A DNA stretch of 64,000 nt from Stenotrophomonas sp. MYb238 (GTDB lineage Bacteria > Pseudomonadota > Gammaproteobacteria > Xanthomonadales > Xanthomonadaceae). Position 1 is the stretch's first letter; each line of letters opens with the position of its first letter. The stretch is taken from contig NZ_WIDL01000002.1 of NCBI RefSeq assembly GCF_009496535.1, forward strand, positions 173,967 through 237,966. The letters run 5' to 3'. The notes below the pieces were generated by a model that was not told the origin of the DNA, did no database searches, and saw only the letters and a list, made by a program, of their open reading frames with translations. The position numbers and the translations under genes are program-made. Shown one piece after another: positions 9,015 through 18,438 of the stretch.

Positions 9015-10078
9015 TGGCGCAGGGCGACCAGGACAAGACCGAGAAGCCGACCCAGCACAGGCTGGAGCAGGCGCGGCGGCAGGGGCAGGTAGCCAAGAGC
9101 ACGGATCTGGTTGGCGTGTCGAGCCTGCTGGTGTTCGTGTTGACGTTCGCGGCGCTCGCTTCGGGAGTGGCGGAATCGATGGCCTGGCAGATGCGCCAGA
9201 TGATCGCGATGGCGGGTGCGCGGCCGCACATGGGGTCCGGCTTCGCCGCATGGTTGGGACAGTTGCTCGGCAGGCTTGGCCCGCAGCTGATCCCCCTGGT
9301 GCTGGCGATGGTGGTGGTGGCCATCGCGGCCAATGTCCTGCAGACCGGTCCCATCTTCTCGGCGCACCCGGTCAAGCCCGATTTCAAACGCATGCACCCG
9401 GGCAACGCGATCAAACGCGTCTTCTCGATGCGGGGCCTATGGGAGCTTGGCAAATTGCTGGCCAAGCTCGGCCTGCTGGCTGCCCTGTGCTGGATGGCGG
9501 TCGGTGTTGCGCCGGAATTCGTCCAACGTGTCGTCGGAACTCCTTCATCCCGCTTGCCGGAGCTGCTGCTGGGCACGGTCTGGAAGGTGTCGCTGTATGT
9601 GATCGCCATATCGGCGCTGGTTGCTGTGGCCGATTTCCTGTTCGTGCGCCGTAACCATTTGAGCCAGCTGCGCATGAGTCGTCGGGAGCTGAAGGACGAG
9701 AACAAGCAGCGTGACGGCGACCCCGAGGTCAAGGCGCGGCAGAAGCGCAGCATCCGCGAGATGCTCAAGAAGACCCGGGCCATCCAGCGCATCGGCGATG
9801 CGGACGTGGTGTTGACCAATCCCACCCACTATGCGGTGGCACTCCAGTACCGCCCCAGGACCATGCGTGCCCCCATCGTTCTGGCCAAGGGCCGCGGCTT
9901 TCTGGCAGCACGGGTGCGTGATATCGCCATGCGCAAGGGGGTGGTGGTGATTCCGGCGCCGCCGCTGGCGCGTGCGCTGTATCGGTTGTGCGAGATCGAT
10001 GCGCCGGTGCCCGAATCCCTTTATGGACAGCTTGGTCCGATCTATCGCCGCCTCTATGCGATGAAGGACGTCGCATGA
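9014..10078 (+). CDS. flhB: Flagellar export switch protein FlhB
   Basis: A 354-residue protein starting at the ATG that overlaps the fliR stop. The N-terminus QDKTEKPTQHRLEQARRQG is the standard FlhB opening, and four hydrophobic segments follow. The cytoplasmic domain holds the autocleavage motif N269-P270-T271-H272 in VVLTNPTHYAVAL. Full length and an intact NPTH indicate a functional substrate-specificity switch, which fits a system that still builds a rod and hook. The stop overlaps the flhA ATG by 4 nt. Confidence 0.96.
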   Translation: MAQGDQDKTEKPTQHRLEQARRQGQVAKSTDLVGVSSLLVFVLTFAALASGVAESMAWQMRQMIAMAGARPHMGSGFAAWLGQLLGRLGPQLIPLVLAMVVVAIAANVLQTGPIFSAHPVKPDFKRMHPGNAIKRVFSMRGLWELGKLLAKLGLLAALCWMAVGVAPEFVQRVVGTPSSRLPELLLGTVWKVSLYVIAISALVAVADFLFVRRNHLSQLRMSRRELKDENKQRDGDPEVKARQKRSIREMLKKTRAIQRIGDADVVLTNPTHYAVALQYRPRTMRAPIVLAKGRGFLAARVRDIAMRKGVVVIPAPPLARALYRLCEIDAPVPESLYGQLGPIYRRLYAMKDVA

Positions 10079-12141
10079 GGTCGATGCTGTCCATGTTGTG
10101 GTCAGGCAAGCGCGACCTGGCGCTTGTCATGCTGATCGTCGGCATCCTGATGGCGTTGTTCGTGCCGGTGCCTTCGCCGCTGCTGGACTTCCTGCTGGTG
10201 ATCAACATCAGTCTGGCACTGTTGATCCTGCTGGTGACATTCTTCACCGAGTCGCCGCTGAACTTCTCCACCTTCCCGACATTGTTGTTGATCGCGACGA
10301 TGTTCCGGCTGGCGCTCAATGTCTCGGCGACCCGGTTGATCCTGGAAGGAGCGGATGCGGGCAGGGTGATCGGCGCCATCGGCTCGTTCGTGATCGGCGG
10401 GAACTATGTAGTGGGCATCGTGGTGTTCCTGATCCTGGTCGTGGTGCAGTACGTGGTGGTGACCAACGGTGCGCAGCGCGTGGCCGAGGTTGCCGCGCGC
10501 TTCACGCTGGATAGCATGCCCGGCAAGCAGATGAGCATCGATGCCGACATGAACATGGGGCTGATCGATGAGCATGAAGCCCGACGCCGACGCGCGATGA
10601 TCGAGAAGGAGGCCAACTTCTATGGTGCGATGGACGGCGCCACGAAGTTCGTCAAGGGCGACGCCATTGCCGGCATTGTCATCATCCTGATCAATATCGT
10701 CGGCGGCCTGGCCATCGGCATCGCCCAGATGGGCATGCCATGGACCGAGGCGGTGCAGCGCTTCACCCTGCTCACGGTGGGCGATGGCATCGTCACCCAG
10801 ATTCCGTCGCTGGTGATCGCGGTCGCAACGGGCATCATCATCACCCGTGCGGCAGCCGACGCCAGGCTTGGTACCGAGATCCCGCGACAGATTCTTTCAA
10901 GTCCGCGCGCACTGCTGGTGGTGGCATTCGCATTGCTGGTGATCCTGGTACTTCCGGACTTCCCGAAGCTCCCGGTACTCATCGTTCTGGGCGGGGTATT
11001 GGCGCTGGCATGGTATGCGTTCCGACAGGCGACTACGCAGGAAGCTGATGGCGACGCCCCCATGGAGGAAGAGAGGGGGCCCGCGGCTGGGTCACCACAG
11101 GATGCCTTGCAGCAGGCATTGCGGATAGAACCTATCGAGATCCGCATGGGCGGCGCGGTGCATCAGTTGCTGCTCGGCCCGCTGGGAGACTTGCAAGAGC
11201 GTATCGACCATATGCGTACCCAGGTCGCTGCCGACCTTGGTTTCATCGTGCCGCGGATCCAGACCTGCATCCGATCCGAGCTTGGGCCGCATGACTACGA
11301 GCTATGGATACATGGCTACCGGGCCGGACGGGGCAATCTGATTCCGGATCGGATCCTGGCGATCAATCCAGGAGGCACGCGTGCGCAGCTGGAGGGCGTG
11401 GATACGCGCGACCCCGCCTATGGCCTGCCCGCGCAGTGGATCGACCCTGCGCTACGGCCGCAAGCACGCGGCGCGGGCTACACGCTCGTGGAGCCGGATA
11501 CCGTACTGATCACGCATCTGAATGAGGTGATCAAGCGGCAGGCACCGGAGCTGCTGACCCGTGCCGAGACCGAACGCATGCTGCTGCGCCTGAAGGAACG
11601 TTGCGGGCCGATGGTGGAGGAACTGGTGCCCAATGTCCTGAGCTATTCCGACGTCCAGAAGACGCTGCAGTTGCTGCTGCGCGAACAAGTAAGCGTACGC
11701 AACCTCGAGGCCATCGTCGAAGTACTGGTGGACGCGGGACGGTCGGTCAAGGCACCGGAAGAACTGGCCGAGAAGGCGCGCGAACGCCTGGGGCCGGGGA
11801 TCTGCCAGCGCTTCAACGACCCCAAGGGTGACCTGAACGTCCTGACCCTGGCGCCAGAGGTGGAGCGGACGCTGATGGGCGCCCAGCGCAACGCCGAGGG
11901 ACGTGGCGCGTTGTTCTCCGATATCGGCCAGTTGGATGCCTTCATCAAGCAACTGGCACGCCAGTCCGAGGCCATGATGGGACGCAGCCTCAATCCTGTC
12001 CTGCTGTGCCCGGCCGCGCTGCGGCGGCCGCTGCGCGGCTTGGTCCAGCGGTCGCTGCCGCATGTGGCGGTGGTCGGCCTGAACGAAGTTCCGTCCAATA
12101 CGGTGGTGCGCTCGTTCGCTGCTGTTGGGGCCTCCAGTTGA
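10075..12141 (+). CDS. flhA: Flagellar export gate protein FlhA
   Basis: A 688-residue protein of usual FlhA length. The N-terminal half has about eight membrane helices and the FHIPEP-type signature around TMFRLALNVSATRLIL. The charged loop MSIDADMNMGLIDEHEARRRR follows (quoted in part). The C-terminal ~330 residues form the cytoplasmic domain that in other systems makes the nonameric ring and docks chaperone-substrate complexes. The ATG at 10075 is in a 4-nt overlap with flhB. No flagellar chaperone genes such as fliS or flgN are nearby, so what docks on this FlhA is open. Confidence 0.96.
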   Translation: MRSMLSMLWSGKRDLALVMLIVGILMALFVPVPSPLLDFLLVINISLALLILLVTFFTESPLNFSTFPTLLLIATMFRLALNVSATRLILEGADAGRVIGAIGSFVIGGNYVVGIVVFLILVVVQYVVVTNGAQRVAEVAARFTLDSMPGKQMSIDADMNMGLIDEHEARRRRAMIEKEANFYGAMDGATKFVKGDAIAGIVIILINIVGGLAIGIAQMGMPWTEAVQRFTLLTVGDGIVTQIPSLVIAVATGIIITRAAADARLGTEIPRQILSSPRALLVVAFALLVILVLPDFPKLPVLIVLGGVLALAWYAFRQATTQEADGDAPMEEERGPAAGSPQDALQQALRIEPIEIRMGGAVHQLLLGPLGDLQERIDHMRTQVAADLGFIVPRIQTCIRSELGPHDYELWIHGYRAGRGNLIPDRILAINPGGTRAQLEGVDTRDPAYGLPAQWIDPALRPQARGAGYTLVEPDTVLITHLNEVIKRQAPELLTRAETERMLLRLKERCGPMVEELVPNVLSYSDVQKTLQLLLREQVSVRNLEAIVEVLVDAGRSVKAPEELAEKARERLGPGICQRFNDPKGDLNVLTLAPEVERTLMGAQRNAEGRGALFSDIGQLDAFIKQLARQSEAMMGRSLNPVLLCPAALRRPLRGLVQRSLPHVAVVGLNEVPSNTVVRSFAAVGASS

Positions 12142-12151
12142 GGAATACGCG

Positions 12152-12817
12152 ATGAGCGACACGATCCAGGCCTTGGCCCGCGCCCTGAACGCGGACATCC
12201 AGGGAATCAATGCAGTCAGCCACAACGTAGCCAACATCAATACACCGGGTTATCAGGGCGTGCGTGCGGTTGCGGATTTTGGCGCCAGCGTGGGGTTGTC
12301 GCGCCAGGTCGTACTGGGTGATGGGCCGCTCAGATCAACCGGGCGATCGTTGGACCTGGCCTTGCGTGGAGATGGGTTCTTCGTGGTCGATCGTGGTGGT
12401 CAGCCCCTGTTGACCCGGGCCGGCAGCTTCGTGCGTGACACCGAGGGGTATCTGGCGACCCGCGGCGGAGATCGGGTAGTGACAGATGGCGGGGCTTTGC
12501 TTCTGCCTGACGGTGGGGTCCGGGTGGACGAGCAGGGCGTGGTGTGGTCAGGCGACCAGCGCCTGGCACAACTGACGGTCGTGGCCGCCGACCCCGGTCG
12601 GCTGCAGGCCGTCGAGGGCGGCTATCGCTATGACGGTGAGCTGATGAACTGGTCTGGCCGGGTACAGCAAGGCGCCACCGAGCAATCCAACGTGGATGCG
12701 GCTGCGCAGACATTGCAATTGATCGAACTGACCCGACACGCGGAGTCCGTCCAGCGCGTGGTGTCCATCTACGACCGCACGCTGGACGTAGGTATCAACC
12801 GAATCGGCGACAACTAA
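12152..12817 (+). CDS. flgF: Proximal rod protein FlgF
   Basis: A 221-residue axial protein with the N-terminal rod motif HNVANINTPGYQG and the C-terminal coiled segment LIELTRHAESVQRVVSIYD typical of FlgF/FlgG. The start at 12152 is preceded by GAGGA at 7 nt. It is somewhat shorter than E. coli FlgF (251). It builds part of the periplasmic rod. It lies 10 nt after flhA and just before flgG. Confidence 0.92.
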   Translation: MSDTIQALARALNADIQGINAVSHNVANINTPGYQGVRAVADFGASVGLSRQVVLGDGPLRSTGRSLDLALRGDGFFVVDRGGQPLLTRAGSFVRDTEGYLATRGGDRVVTDGGALLLPDGGVRVDEQGVVWSGDQRLAQLTVVAADPGRLQAVEGGYRYDGELMNWSGRVQQGATEQSNVDAAAQTLQLIELTRHAESVQRVVSIYDRTLDVGINRIGDN

Positions 12818-12829
12818 GGACGTTTGACC

Positions 12830-13594
12830 ATGATCGACGCACTCTATATCTCGTCCACCGGTCTGCGCAGCCAGCAGGAGCAGATCGACGTCATCTCCAA
12901 CAACGTGGCCAACATGCAGACGCCGGGCTTCAAGCGTGGCCGCGTCAACTTCGCCGAGGTCGCTTCCTCGCCGATGTCGGGCGACGCACAGCTGTCGGGG
13001 GTCTCCCATGGGGGCGGCACCCGGGTGGCATCGGTGTCGCAGGAGTTCGCCAGCGGCGCCATGCAACCAACGCGCGGACCGCTGGATCTGGCCATCGATG
13101 GCAATGGCTTCTTCGAGCTCGAGGACGCCAATGGCAACCGCTTCTACACCCGTTCCGGCCGGTTCCACCTGGACGACCAGGGATATCTTGCCGCCGTCAA
13201 TGGAATGCGCCTGAGCGCTGGGCTGCAGGTGCCGCAGGGCGCGAGCGACATCCTCGTTTCCGCGGCCGGCGAACTGAGCGCATTGCTTGAGGGAGGCGAG
13301 GAGCGCACCGTGCTCGGCAACGTCGAGCTGGCGCTCTTCACCACCACGGAAGGACTTGAATCGACGGGTGACAATCTGTACCGGGCTGGTTCCCGCAGCG
13401 GTGGAGCGGTGATGGCCATCGCCGGCGAAGGGGGGAGCGGCCGGCTCCAGCAGCACTACCTGGAAGCCGCAAACGTCGACATGATCGACGAAATGACGGG
13501 GCTTGTGCTCGCGCAACGTGCCTATCAGCTCAACGCACGCGTACTCCAGGCATCCGACCAGGTGCTTGAAACCATCAACAACCTGCGCCGCTGA
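12830..13594 (+). CDS. flgG: Distal rod protein FlgG
   Basis: A 254-residue protein close to the usual 260. It opens with IDALYISSTGLRSQQEQID, then the rod motif NNVANMQTPGFKRG, and ends with VLAQRAYQLNARVLQASDQV, all classic FlgG. The ATG at 12830 is used because AAGGA lies 9 nt upstream; a TTG two codons earlier has no room for a ribosome site. The stop overlaps the flgA start (TGATG). A canonical FlgG implies a real rod crossing the periplasm, unlike non-flagellar injectisomes. Confidence 0.95.
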   Translation: MIDALYISSTGLRSQQEQIDVISNNVANMQTPGFKRGRVNFAEVASSPMSGDAQLSGVSHGGGTRVASVSQEFASGAMQPTRGPLDLAIDGNGFFELEDANGNRFYTRSGRFHLDDQGYLAAVNGMRLSAGLQVPQGASDILVSAAGELSALLEGGEERTVLGNVELALFTTTEGLESTGDNLYRAGSRSGGAVMAIAGEGGSGRLQQHYLEAANVDMIDEMTGLVLAQRAYQLNARVLQASDQVLETINNLRR

Positions 13595-14313
13595 TGCGCC
13601 TCATGCGGAATGCATGGCTGATGCTGCTCGCGCTGCTGCCAACGCTGTCGGCGGCGGCGACGCACGTGCCTGCCGGACGTCTGATCGAGGTCGCGCAGGC
13701 GCGCCTGCGGATGCGGGCCGAGGGCATTCCCGCGGAGTGGCAGTTCATTCCGTCCGGTACGCCGATGGCTTCGGCGGTCGTCGCGGACGGAGAGCTCAGC
13801 ATCGAGGCGGGCGACGTAGATGGCGCCTGGCCGCGCAGCAGGGCCGGGGTGCCGGTGACCCTCCGGGTCGATGGCGCAATCGCACAGACACGCATGGTGT
13901 GGTTCACCATGCGGGCTTGGCGCGACGCGCATGTCTATGTACGCGATTACCGCAGCGGGGAAGCCGGCGACGATCTGCAGACTGCCACCCGGCGCGTCGA
14001 TATCGCCGCTGAAGGTGGCGATGAGGTCGTCGCGGCGGATGCCGCTGCACCGGTACCACGAGGCTACCGTCTGCTGCGCGATGTGCGCGCAGGCCAGCCC
14101 GTATTGGCGCGCGACCTTGGGCCGATGCCGGCCGTTGCCCGTAATACCCGGGTCGCGCTGCAGGTACGCCGGGCGGGGCTCGCCCTGAGTACCATCGCAC
14201 TGGCCCGGGATGACGGCGTCGTGGGCGAAGTGGTGAGGGTGCTGCCGCAGGGGGCTACGCAATGGATCAGGGCAGCGGTGACGGGCCACAACGAGGTGAC
14301 GATTGAAAACTGA
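13594..14313 (+). CDS. flgA: P-ring assembly chaperone FlgA
   Basis: A 239-residue protein with an N-terminal signal peptide (LMLLALLPTLSAAA) and a C-terminal SAF-like region (VPRGYRLLRDVRAGQPVLARDLG, then VGEVVRVLP). It acts in the periplasm, helping FlgI assemble into the P ring. It overlaps the stop codon of flgG and itself overlaps flgH by 11 nt. Confidence 0.9.
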   Translation: MRLMRNAWLMLLALLPTLSAAATHVPAGRLIEVAQARLRMRAEGIPAEWQFIPSGTPMASAVVADGELSIEAGDVDGAWPRSRAGVPVTLRVDGAIAQTRMVWFTMRAWRDAHVYVRDYRSGEAGDDLQTATRRVDIAAEGGDEVVAADAAAPVPRGYRLLRDVRAGQPVLARDLGPMPAVARNTRVALQVRRAGLALSTIALARDDGVVGEVVRVLPQGATQWIRAAVTGHNEVTIEN

Positions 14314-14890
14314 GTTGCTCATCGCGGCGTTGCTGGGCGCCTCCCTGGCCGGCGGGGCGGGGAACTGCCACGCGCAGGAAAGCCTGATCAATCCCGAGAC
14401 CTATCGCGGCATTGCCGCCGACCGGCGTGCCTATCGTGTCGGCGACATTCTGACGGTCAATGTGCTGGAGGCCGCACGGGCACGATCCAGTGCCAATACC
14501 GACGCGAGATCCGATCTGCGCCTTGGCGCCTCCGCATCCACCTCCGGATACCAGGGCAGCGCCGCGGGCAGCTTGGCGGGAGCCAGTGCCGGCGGAGCCG
14601 AGACCTCGCGTGCCGGCGAACTGCGCACGCAACTGTCCGTGCGCGTGCTGGAGGTGCTGCAGGACGGCACGCTGGCGGTGGAGGGAGCGCAGTCCCTGAT
14701 TATCAACGGCGAGGACCAGCGGATCACGCTCAGCGGGCTGGTCCGCCCCGAAGACATACGGGCCGACAACAGCCTGTGGTCGCATCGAATCGCCAACGCG
14801 CGCGTTGAGTTCAGCGGTTCCGGCGTCGTGAGCGAGTCCCAGCGCACCAGCATTGTCTATCGCGCACTGAAATGGCTGAGGTTGCTGTGA
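14303..14890 (+). CDS. flgH: L-ring protein FlgH (atypical lipobox)
   Basis: A 195-residue outer-membrane ring protein. It starts at TTG 14303 inside flgA, with GAGGTG 4 nt upstream. The signal peptide ends near AGGAGNC, where Cys22 could be lipidated, but the residues before it (A-G-N) do not match the usual L-A/S-G/A lipobox. VGDILTVNVLEAARARSS and the C-terminal VVSESQRTSIVYRALKW are standard FlgH features. At 195 residues it is slightly shorter than E. coli FlgH (232). The presence of an L ring says the structure is meant to cross the outer membrane. Confidence 0.92.
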   Translation: MKTELLIAALLGASLAGGAGNCHAQESLINPETYRGIAADRRAYRVGDILTVNVLEAARARSSANTDARSDLRLGASASTSGYQGSAAGSLAGASAGGAETSRAGELRTQLSVRVLEVLQDGTLAVEGAQSLIINGEDQRITLSGLVRPEDIRADNSLWSHRIANARVEFSGSGVVSESQRTSIVYRALKWLRLL

Positions 14891-16002
14891 GGACGTTCCT
14901 TCTTCTGCTGGCGGCATTGTTGCCTGGCTTATCGCACGCCAACGAAGCCAGCGAAGTCCGGGTCAAGGATATCGCCCGCATCGCCGGCGTACGCGACAAC
15001 CCGCTGACCGGCTATGGGCTCGTATTCGGCCTGTCCGGCTCCGGCGATTCGACCCGCAACCGGGCAACGCTGCAGTCGGTATCCAACACGCTGCGCAACT
15101 TCGGCGTCAACGTCGACCTCGGCGACCTGTCCAGCCGCAACGTGGCGGCTGTTCTGGTGACAGCGAAGCTGCCCGCGTTCGCCGAGCCGGGCCAGCAACT
15201 GGACGTGCAGGTCGCCTCGTCCGGCGATGCTCGCAGCCTGGTGGGCGGTACCTTGATGCTGGTGCCGCTCAGCGGTCCGGATGGGCAGGTCTATGCGATC
15301 GCGCAAGGGGCGGTTTCGGTGGGTGGCTATCAGTTCGAGGCCATCACCGCGTCCGTGCAGAAGAACCATCCGACCGTCGGCTGGGTTCCGGCCGGAGCTA
15401 CCGTCGAACGTAGCTCGCCCTTGGGAGTGGTGGGCGACGGGCAGTCGCTGAGCATTCTTCTCAACGAGCCGGACTTCACCCTGGCCCAGCGCATGTCGCA
15501 GGCCATCCAGGAAGCGCTCCCGGATGCCGAAACCACTGCCGAGCACGCAGGCAAGGTGACAGTGAAATTCGACGCACAGGATCCGGGCCTGGTCGCGCGC
15601 ATTGCCCAGATAGAGAACATCCGCCTTGCCCGCGAGCGCCGTTCGCGGGTGGTTGTGAACGAGCGCACTGGAACCATCGTCGCGGGCGGCGGTATCCGCA
15701 TCGGGAGCGTGAGCATTACTCACGGGGATCTACGGGTCGAGATCAATACCCGCTACAGCGTTTCGCAGCCAGAAGGATTTTTTGTACGGCCCGGCAACGA
15801 CGTTCGCAGCGTCGTAGTGCCGGAAAGTCGCATCGATGTGCAGGAAGGTGTGGCTCCTGTGGTGTCGGTGGCCGAGGGCACGACCGTGGCTGAACTGGTA
15901 TCCGCATTGCGGACTATCAAGTTGACGACACGCGACGTTATCGCGGTACTTCAATCAATCAAGGCAGCTGGCGCGCTGGATGGCGAGCTGCTTATTCAAT
16001 AA
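14887..16002 (+). CDS. flgI: P-ring protein FlgI
   Basis: A 371-residue periplasmic protein of normal FlgI length. A signal peptide (FLLLLAALLPGLSHA) is followed by the signature NPLTGYGLVFGLSGSGDST and later GGIRIGSVSITHGDL. I place the start at GTG 14887, which overlaps the flgH stop and has TGAGG 5 nt upstream. An ATG at 14872 would add five residues. It forms the P ring around the rod with FlgA's help. Confidence 0.95.
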   Translation: MRTFLLLLAALLPGLSHANEASEVRVKDIARIAGVRDNPLTGYGLVFGLSGSGDSTRNRATLQSVSNTLRNFGVNVDLGDLSSRNVAAVLVTAKLPAFAEPGQQLDVQVASSGDARSLVGGTLMLVPLSGPDGQVYAIAQGAVSVGGYQFEAITASVQKNHPTVGWVPAGATVERSSPLGVVGDGQSLSILLNEPDFTLAQRMSQAIQEALPDAETTAEHAGKVTVKFDAQDPGLVARIAQIENIRLARERRSRVVVNERTGTIVAGGGIRIGSVSITHGDLRVEINTRYSVSQPEGFFVRPGNDVRSVVVPESRIDVQEGVAPVVSVAEGTTVAELVSALRTIKLTTRDVIAVLQSIKAAGALDGELLIQ

Positions 16003-16011
16003 GGGGGAGCT

Positions 16012-16389
16012 ATGTCGGGTGATCTGACAGTCGACGCCGTCCGGACGGCACTGGATATGAGTCGGACGCGTGCGGAGGTCGCAGGATGGAACATCGTCAA
16101 TGCTTCTGTGGCGGGAGCGTCGTTCTTCGTGCTTGACCAGAGCGGCGCAGCATCCGCGTTGACCTTGGCTGCCGGGCCAGACAAGGCCGCCGGCCAGCAG
16201 GCATTGGCCGCCGTGCGTGATTCGGGATCGTCCCTGATAAGCGAGCATGCCGGCTCTGACCGGCCTGGACTGGACGAGCTGGTGGCTGATTCCGTGGCTG
16301 CCGGCTTGCAGTATCAGGTGCTCAGCGAGTCGTTGGGACGCCATTTCGGCCTGATGCGGCTGGCGATCACCGGGAGGAGCGGCGCATGA
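16012..16389 (+). CDS. flgB: Divergent FlgB-like proximal rod protein
   Basis: A 125-residue protein in the flgB slot directly before flgC. The family N-terminal motif (NxANxxTPGY in most rod proteins) is replaced by NIVNASVAGASFF, but the layout is right: an N-terminal helix, a central variable part, and the C-terminal amphipathic helix YQVLSESLGRHFGLMRLAITGR, which is FlgB-like. It probably connects the rod to the MS ring and FliE. The 4-nt overlap with flgC supports coexpression. Assignment rests on synteny plus the C-terminus. Confidence 0.75.
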   Translation: MSGDLTVDAVRTALDMSRTRAEVAGWNIVNASVAGASFFVLDQSGAASALTLAAGPDKAAGQQALAAVRDSGSSLISEHAGSDRPGLDELVADSVAAGLQYQVLSESLGRHFGLMRLAITGRSGA

Positions 16390-16757
16390 GCATTGACGCG
16401 ATCCTGGAGGCCAGCAGGACAGGTATGCAGAACGAACGGACACGCATGGACGCAGCCAGCCGCAACGTCGCTCTGGCCAACCAACCCATCGATCCGCGTT
16501 CCCTGGGAACGGGGGGCGCAACGTTCTCCAACGTGCTTGGTTCGCCTGGACAGCCGCATCCGACCGCGACGCGCTCGGTCCTGGACCCTGGCCATCCGAT
16601 GGCTGATGCCGAGGGCAAGGTGCATTACCCCGCCGTGGATATGGTGCAGGAGATGACGACTCTGCTTGCCGCCAGTCGCGGCTACGAGGCGAATGTCAGG
16701 TCGTTCAACACATTACGTGGCATGGAGTTGAAAGCCATGGAGATCGGGGCAAAGTGA
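16386..16757 (+). CDS. flgC: Proximal rod protein FlgC
   Basis: A 123-residue protein, close to the usual ~135. The C-terminal VDMVQEMTTLLAASRGYEAN and SFNTLRGMELKAMEIG are diagnostic for FlgC. The N-terminal rod motif is altered (SRNVALANQPID), as in the adjacent FlgB-like protein. It overlaps flgB by 4 nt and fliE by 1 nt (TGATG). Confidence 0.92.
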   Translation: MSIDAILEASRTGMQNERTRMDAASRNVALANQPIDPRSLGTGGATFSNVLGSPGQPHPTATRSVLDPGHPMADAEGKVHYPAVDMVQEMTTLLAASRGYEANVRSFNTLRGMELKAMEIGAK

Positions 16758-17053
16758 TGAGCATCGAAGCGATCGGAGCGCTGGGCACCAGTGCAGGCGT
16801 GGCAGAAACACAGGCATCGGCCAGGATTGCGCATGCGGACTTCTCCGCCGTGGTGGGACTTGGCCTTGAGGGGGTTGATGGGGCACTGAAAGGAGCCGAT
16901 CAGACTGTGCGCGCGGTAGCTGCGGGCCAGGAGATCGCCACCCATGACGTGATGATTTCGCTCGAGCAGGCACGGATGCGCTTGATGCTGCTGGCGGAGG
17001 TCCGTAATCGTGTCGTCGAGGCGTACCAGGAACTGTCACGGATGCAGCTCTAA
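16757..17053 (+). CDS. fliE: MS-ring/rod junction protein FliE
   Basis: A 98-residue protein ending with the FliE signature HDVMISLEQARMRLMLLAEVR and NRVVEAYQELSRMQL. FliE is the adaptor between the MS ring/export gate and the rod and is normally the first exported subunit. The ATG at 16757 overlaps the flgC stop; a GTG at 16754 would add one residue. It ends 2 nt before fliF. Confidence 0.93.
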   Translation: MSIEAIGALGTSAGVAETQASARIAHADFSAVVGLGLEGVDGALKGADQTVRAVAAGQEIATHDVMISLEQARMRLMLLAEVRNRVVEAYQELSRMQL

Positions 17054-17055
17054 TC

Positions 17056-18438
17056 ATGTCCACATTGAACTCTATCAAGAGCATGTTCATGGCGATGCGC
17101 CGTAGCGCCCGTATTGGCCTGGGGATCGGCGTGGCGGTGATCATGCTGGCGACGGTGCTGGCGCTTTGGCTGGTCTTCTCGTCAAGGCAGGAGTTGCTGT
17201 TCGGCAATCTTTCCGAGGCCGATGCCGCCGAGATCGCATCGACTTTGGGGGAATGGAAGGTTCCTTACAGCCTCTCGGATAACGGTACAGGCATCATGGT
17301 CGATAGCGCGCAGATGCTTGATACGCGCATGCGGCTGGTATCCGCTGGCATCCCCAAGGGCGGGCATGTCGGCTATGAATTGTTCGACGACAACGAGTTC
17401 GGGGTCACCGAATTTGCGCAGCGCATCAACTATCAGCGTGCGCTGCAGGGCGAGCTGGAAAGAACCGTCGCCAGCATTTCAGGCGTGCAGAACGTGCGCG
17501 TGCACCTGTCCATCCGGCGTGCAGGCTCGTTTCTTGGCGAAGATGCCAGTTCCAAGGCCTCCGTGGCACTTACCCTGCAACCCGGAACAAGTCTGGCCAG
17601 GCGCCAGGTGGCCGGTATCCGCAACCTAGTCGCGTCGGCGGTGGAAGGATTGTCGCCGGCCGCCGTGGTAGTGGTTGGCCCGGCAGGCCTCCAGCTTGCT
17701 GGCGGTGGCCAGGCGGATGCCGGGTCGACGGGCGAGGGCGAGGGCGCCGATGCGGCGTCGGACATGTCCGCGCGCATCCAGGCTCGGGTCGAGCAGTTGC
17801 TTTCCGAAGCTCTGCACGGGCAGCGTGCTTCCGTGTCGGTTGACGTGCGTCTGAACTTCGACAAGGTCCATAGAACGCTTGAGAGGCCGGTGGCACTGTC
17901 GGGTACGGCGCAGGGCATAGTCGTACGGCGCAGCAACAGCGGAGGGCGGCCCGTCGAGGGTGCTGGTGAAGCGGCGTTGATCAATGAGCAGATCGAGTAT
18001 GCGCATGGAACCGAGCGCGAAGAAGTAACGCGCGCAGTAGGTGCGATTGAACGCATTTCGGTTGCGGTGGTCCTGCCGAGCGGTGTTGCAGCTGCTGAGC
18101 GCGAACGCCTTGTACGCCTAGTATCGGTGGCAGCAGGCCTGGACACCTCGCGGGGGGACAGCATCGAGATGGGCAATGCAGCCGAGTTGCCCTCGACGCC
18201 GGCCGCGGTAGCGCCTTCCGTCGAGGCAAGGGCGATGCCTGCGAAGGCCGGTGTCATGTCTTTGTGGCCAGCACGGAGTGGTCCCATCTGGGCGCTTTTG
18301 GGATTCCTGCTGGGCGTAATCGCGGCGGTGATGTCGATAATGTGGCGCCGCAGGGCCGGTCCATTGCTATTGACCAAGGACGAGAGCGAGCGAGCGGCGC
18401 TGCAGGTGCAGGCCTGGCTGAAGAATGGGACGCATTGA
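17056..18438 (+). CDS. fliF: MS-ring protein FliF (short form)
   Basis: A 460-residue protein with an N-terminal membrane helix (about residues 22-42), the ring-building YscJ/FliF domain (LFGNLSEADAAEI, EFAQRINYQRALQGELERT, VRVHLSI) and a second helix (WALLGFLLGVIAAVMSIMW) near residue 420. After this helix only about 30 residues remain. E. coli FliF is about 550 residues and its cytoplasmic tail binds FliG. The short tail and the reduced gene in the FliG position immediately downstream (1-nt overlap) are consistent with each other. Confidence 0.93.
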   Translation: MSTLNSIKSMFMAMRRSARIGLGIGVAVIMLATVLALWLVFSSRQELLFGNLSEADAAEIASTLGEWKVPYSLSDNGTGIMVDSAQMLDTRMRLVSAGIPKGGHVGYELFDDNEFGVTEFAQRINYQRALQGELERTVASISGVQNVRVHLSIRRAGSFLGEDASSKASVALTLQPGTSLARRQVAGIRNLVASAVEGLSPAAVVVVGPAGLQLAGGGQADAGSTGEGEGADAASDMSARIQARVEQLLSEALHGQRASVSVDVRLNFDKVHRTLERPVALSGTAQGIVVRRSNSGGRPVEGAGEAALINEQIEYAHGTEREEVTRAVGAIERISVAVVLPSGVAAAERERLVRLVSVAAGLDTSRGDSIEMGNAAELPSTPAAVAPSVEARAMPAKAGVMSLWPARSGPIWALLGFLLGVIAAVMSIMWRRRAGPLLLTKDESERAALQVQAWLKNGTH

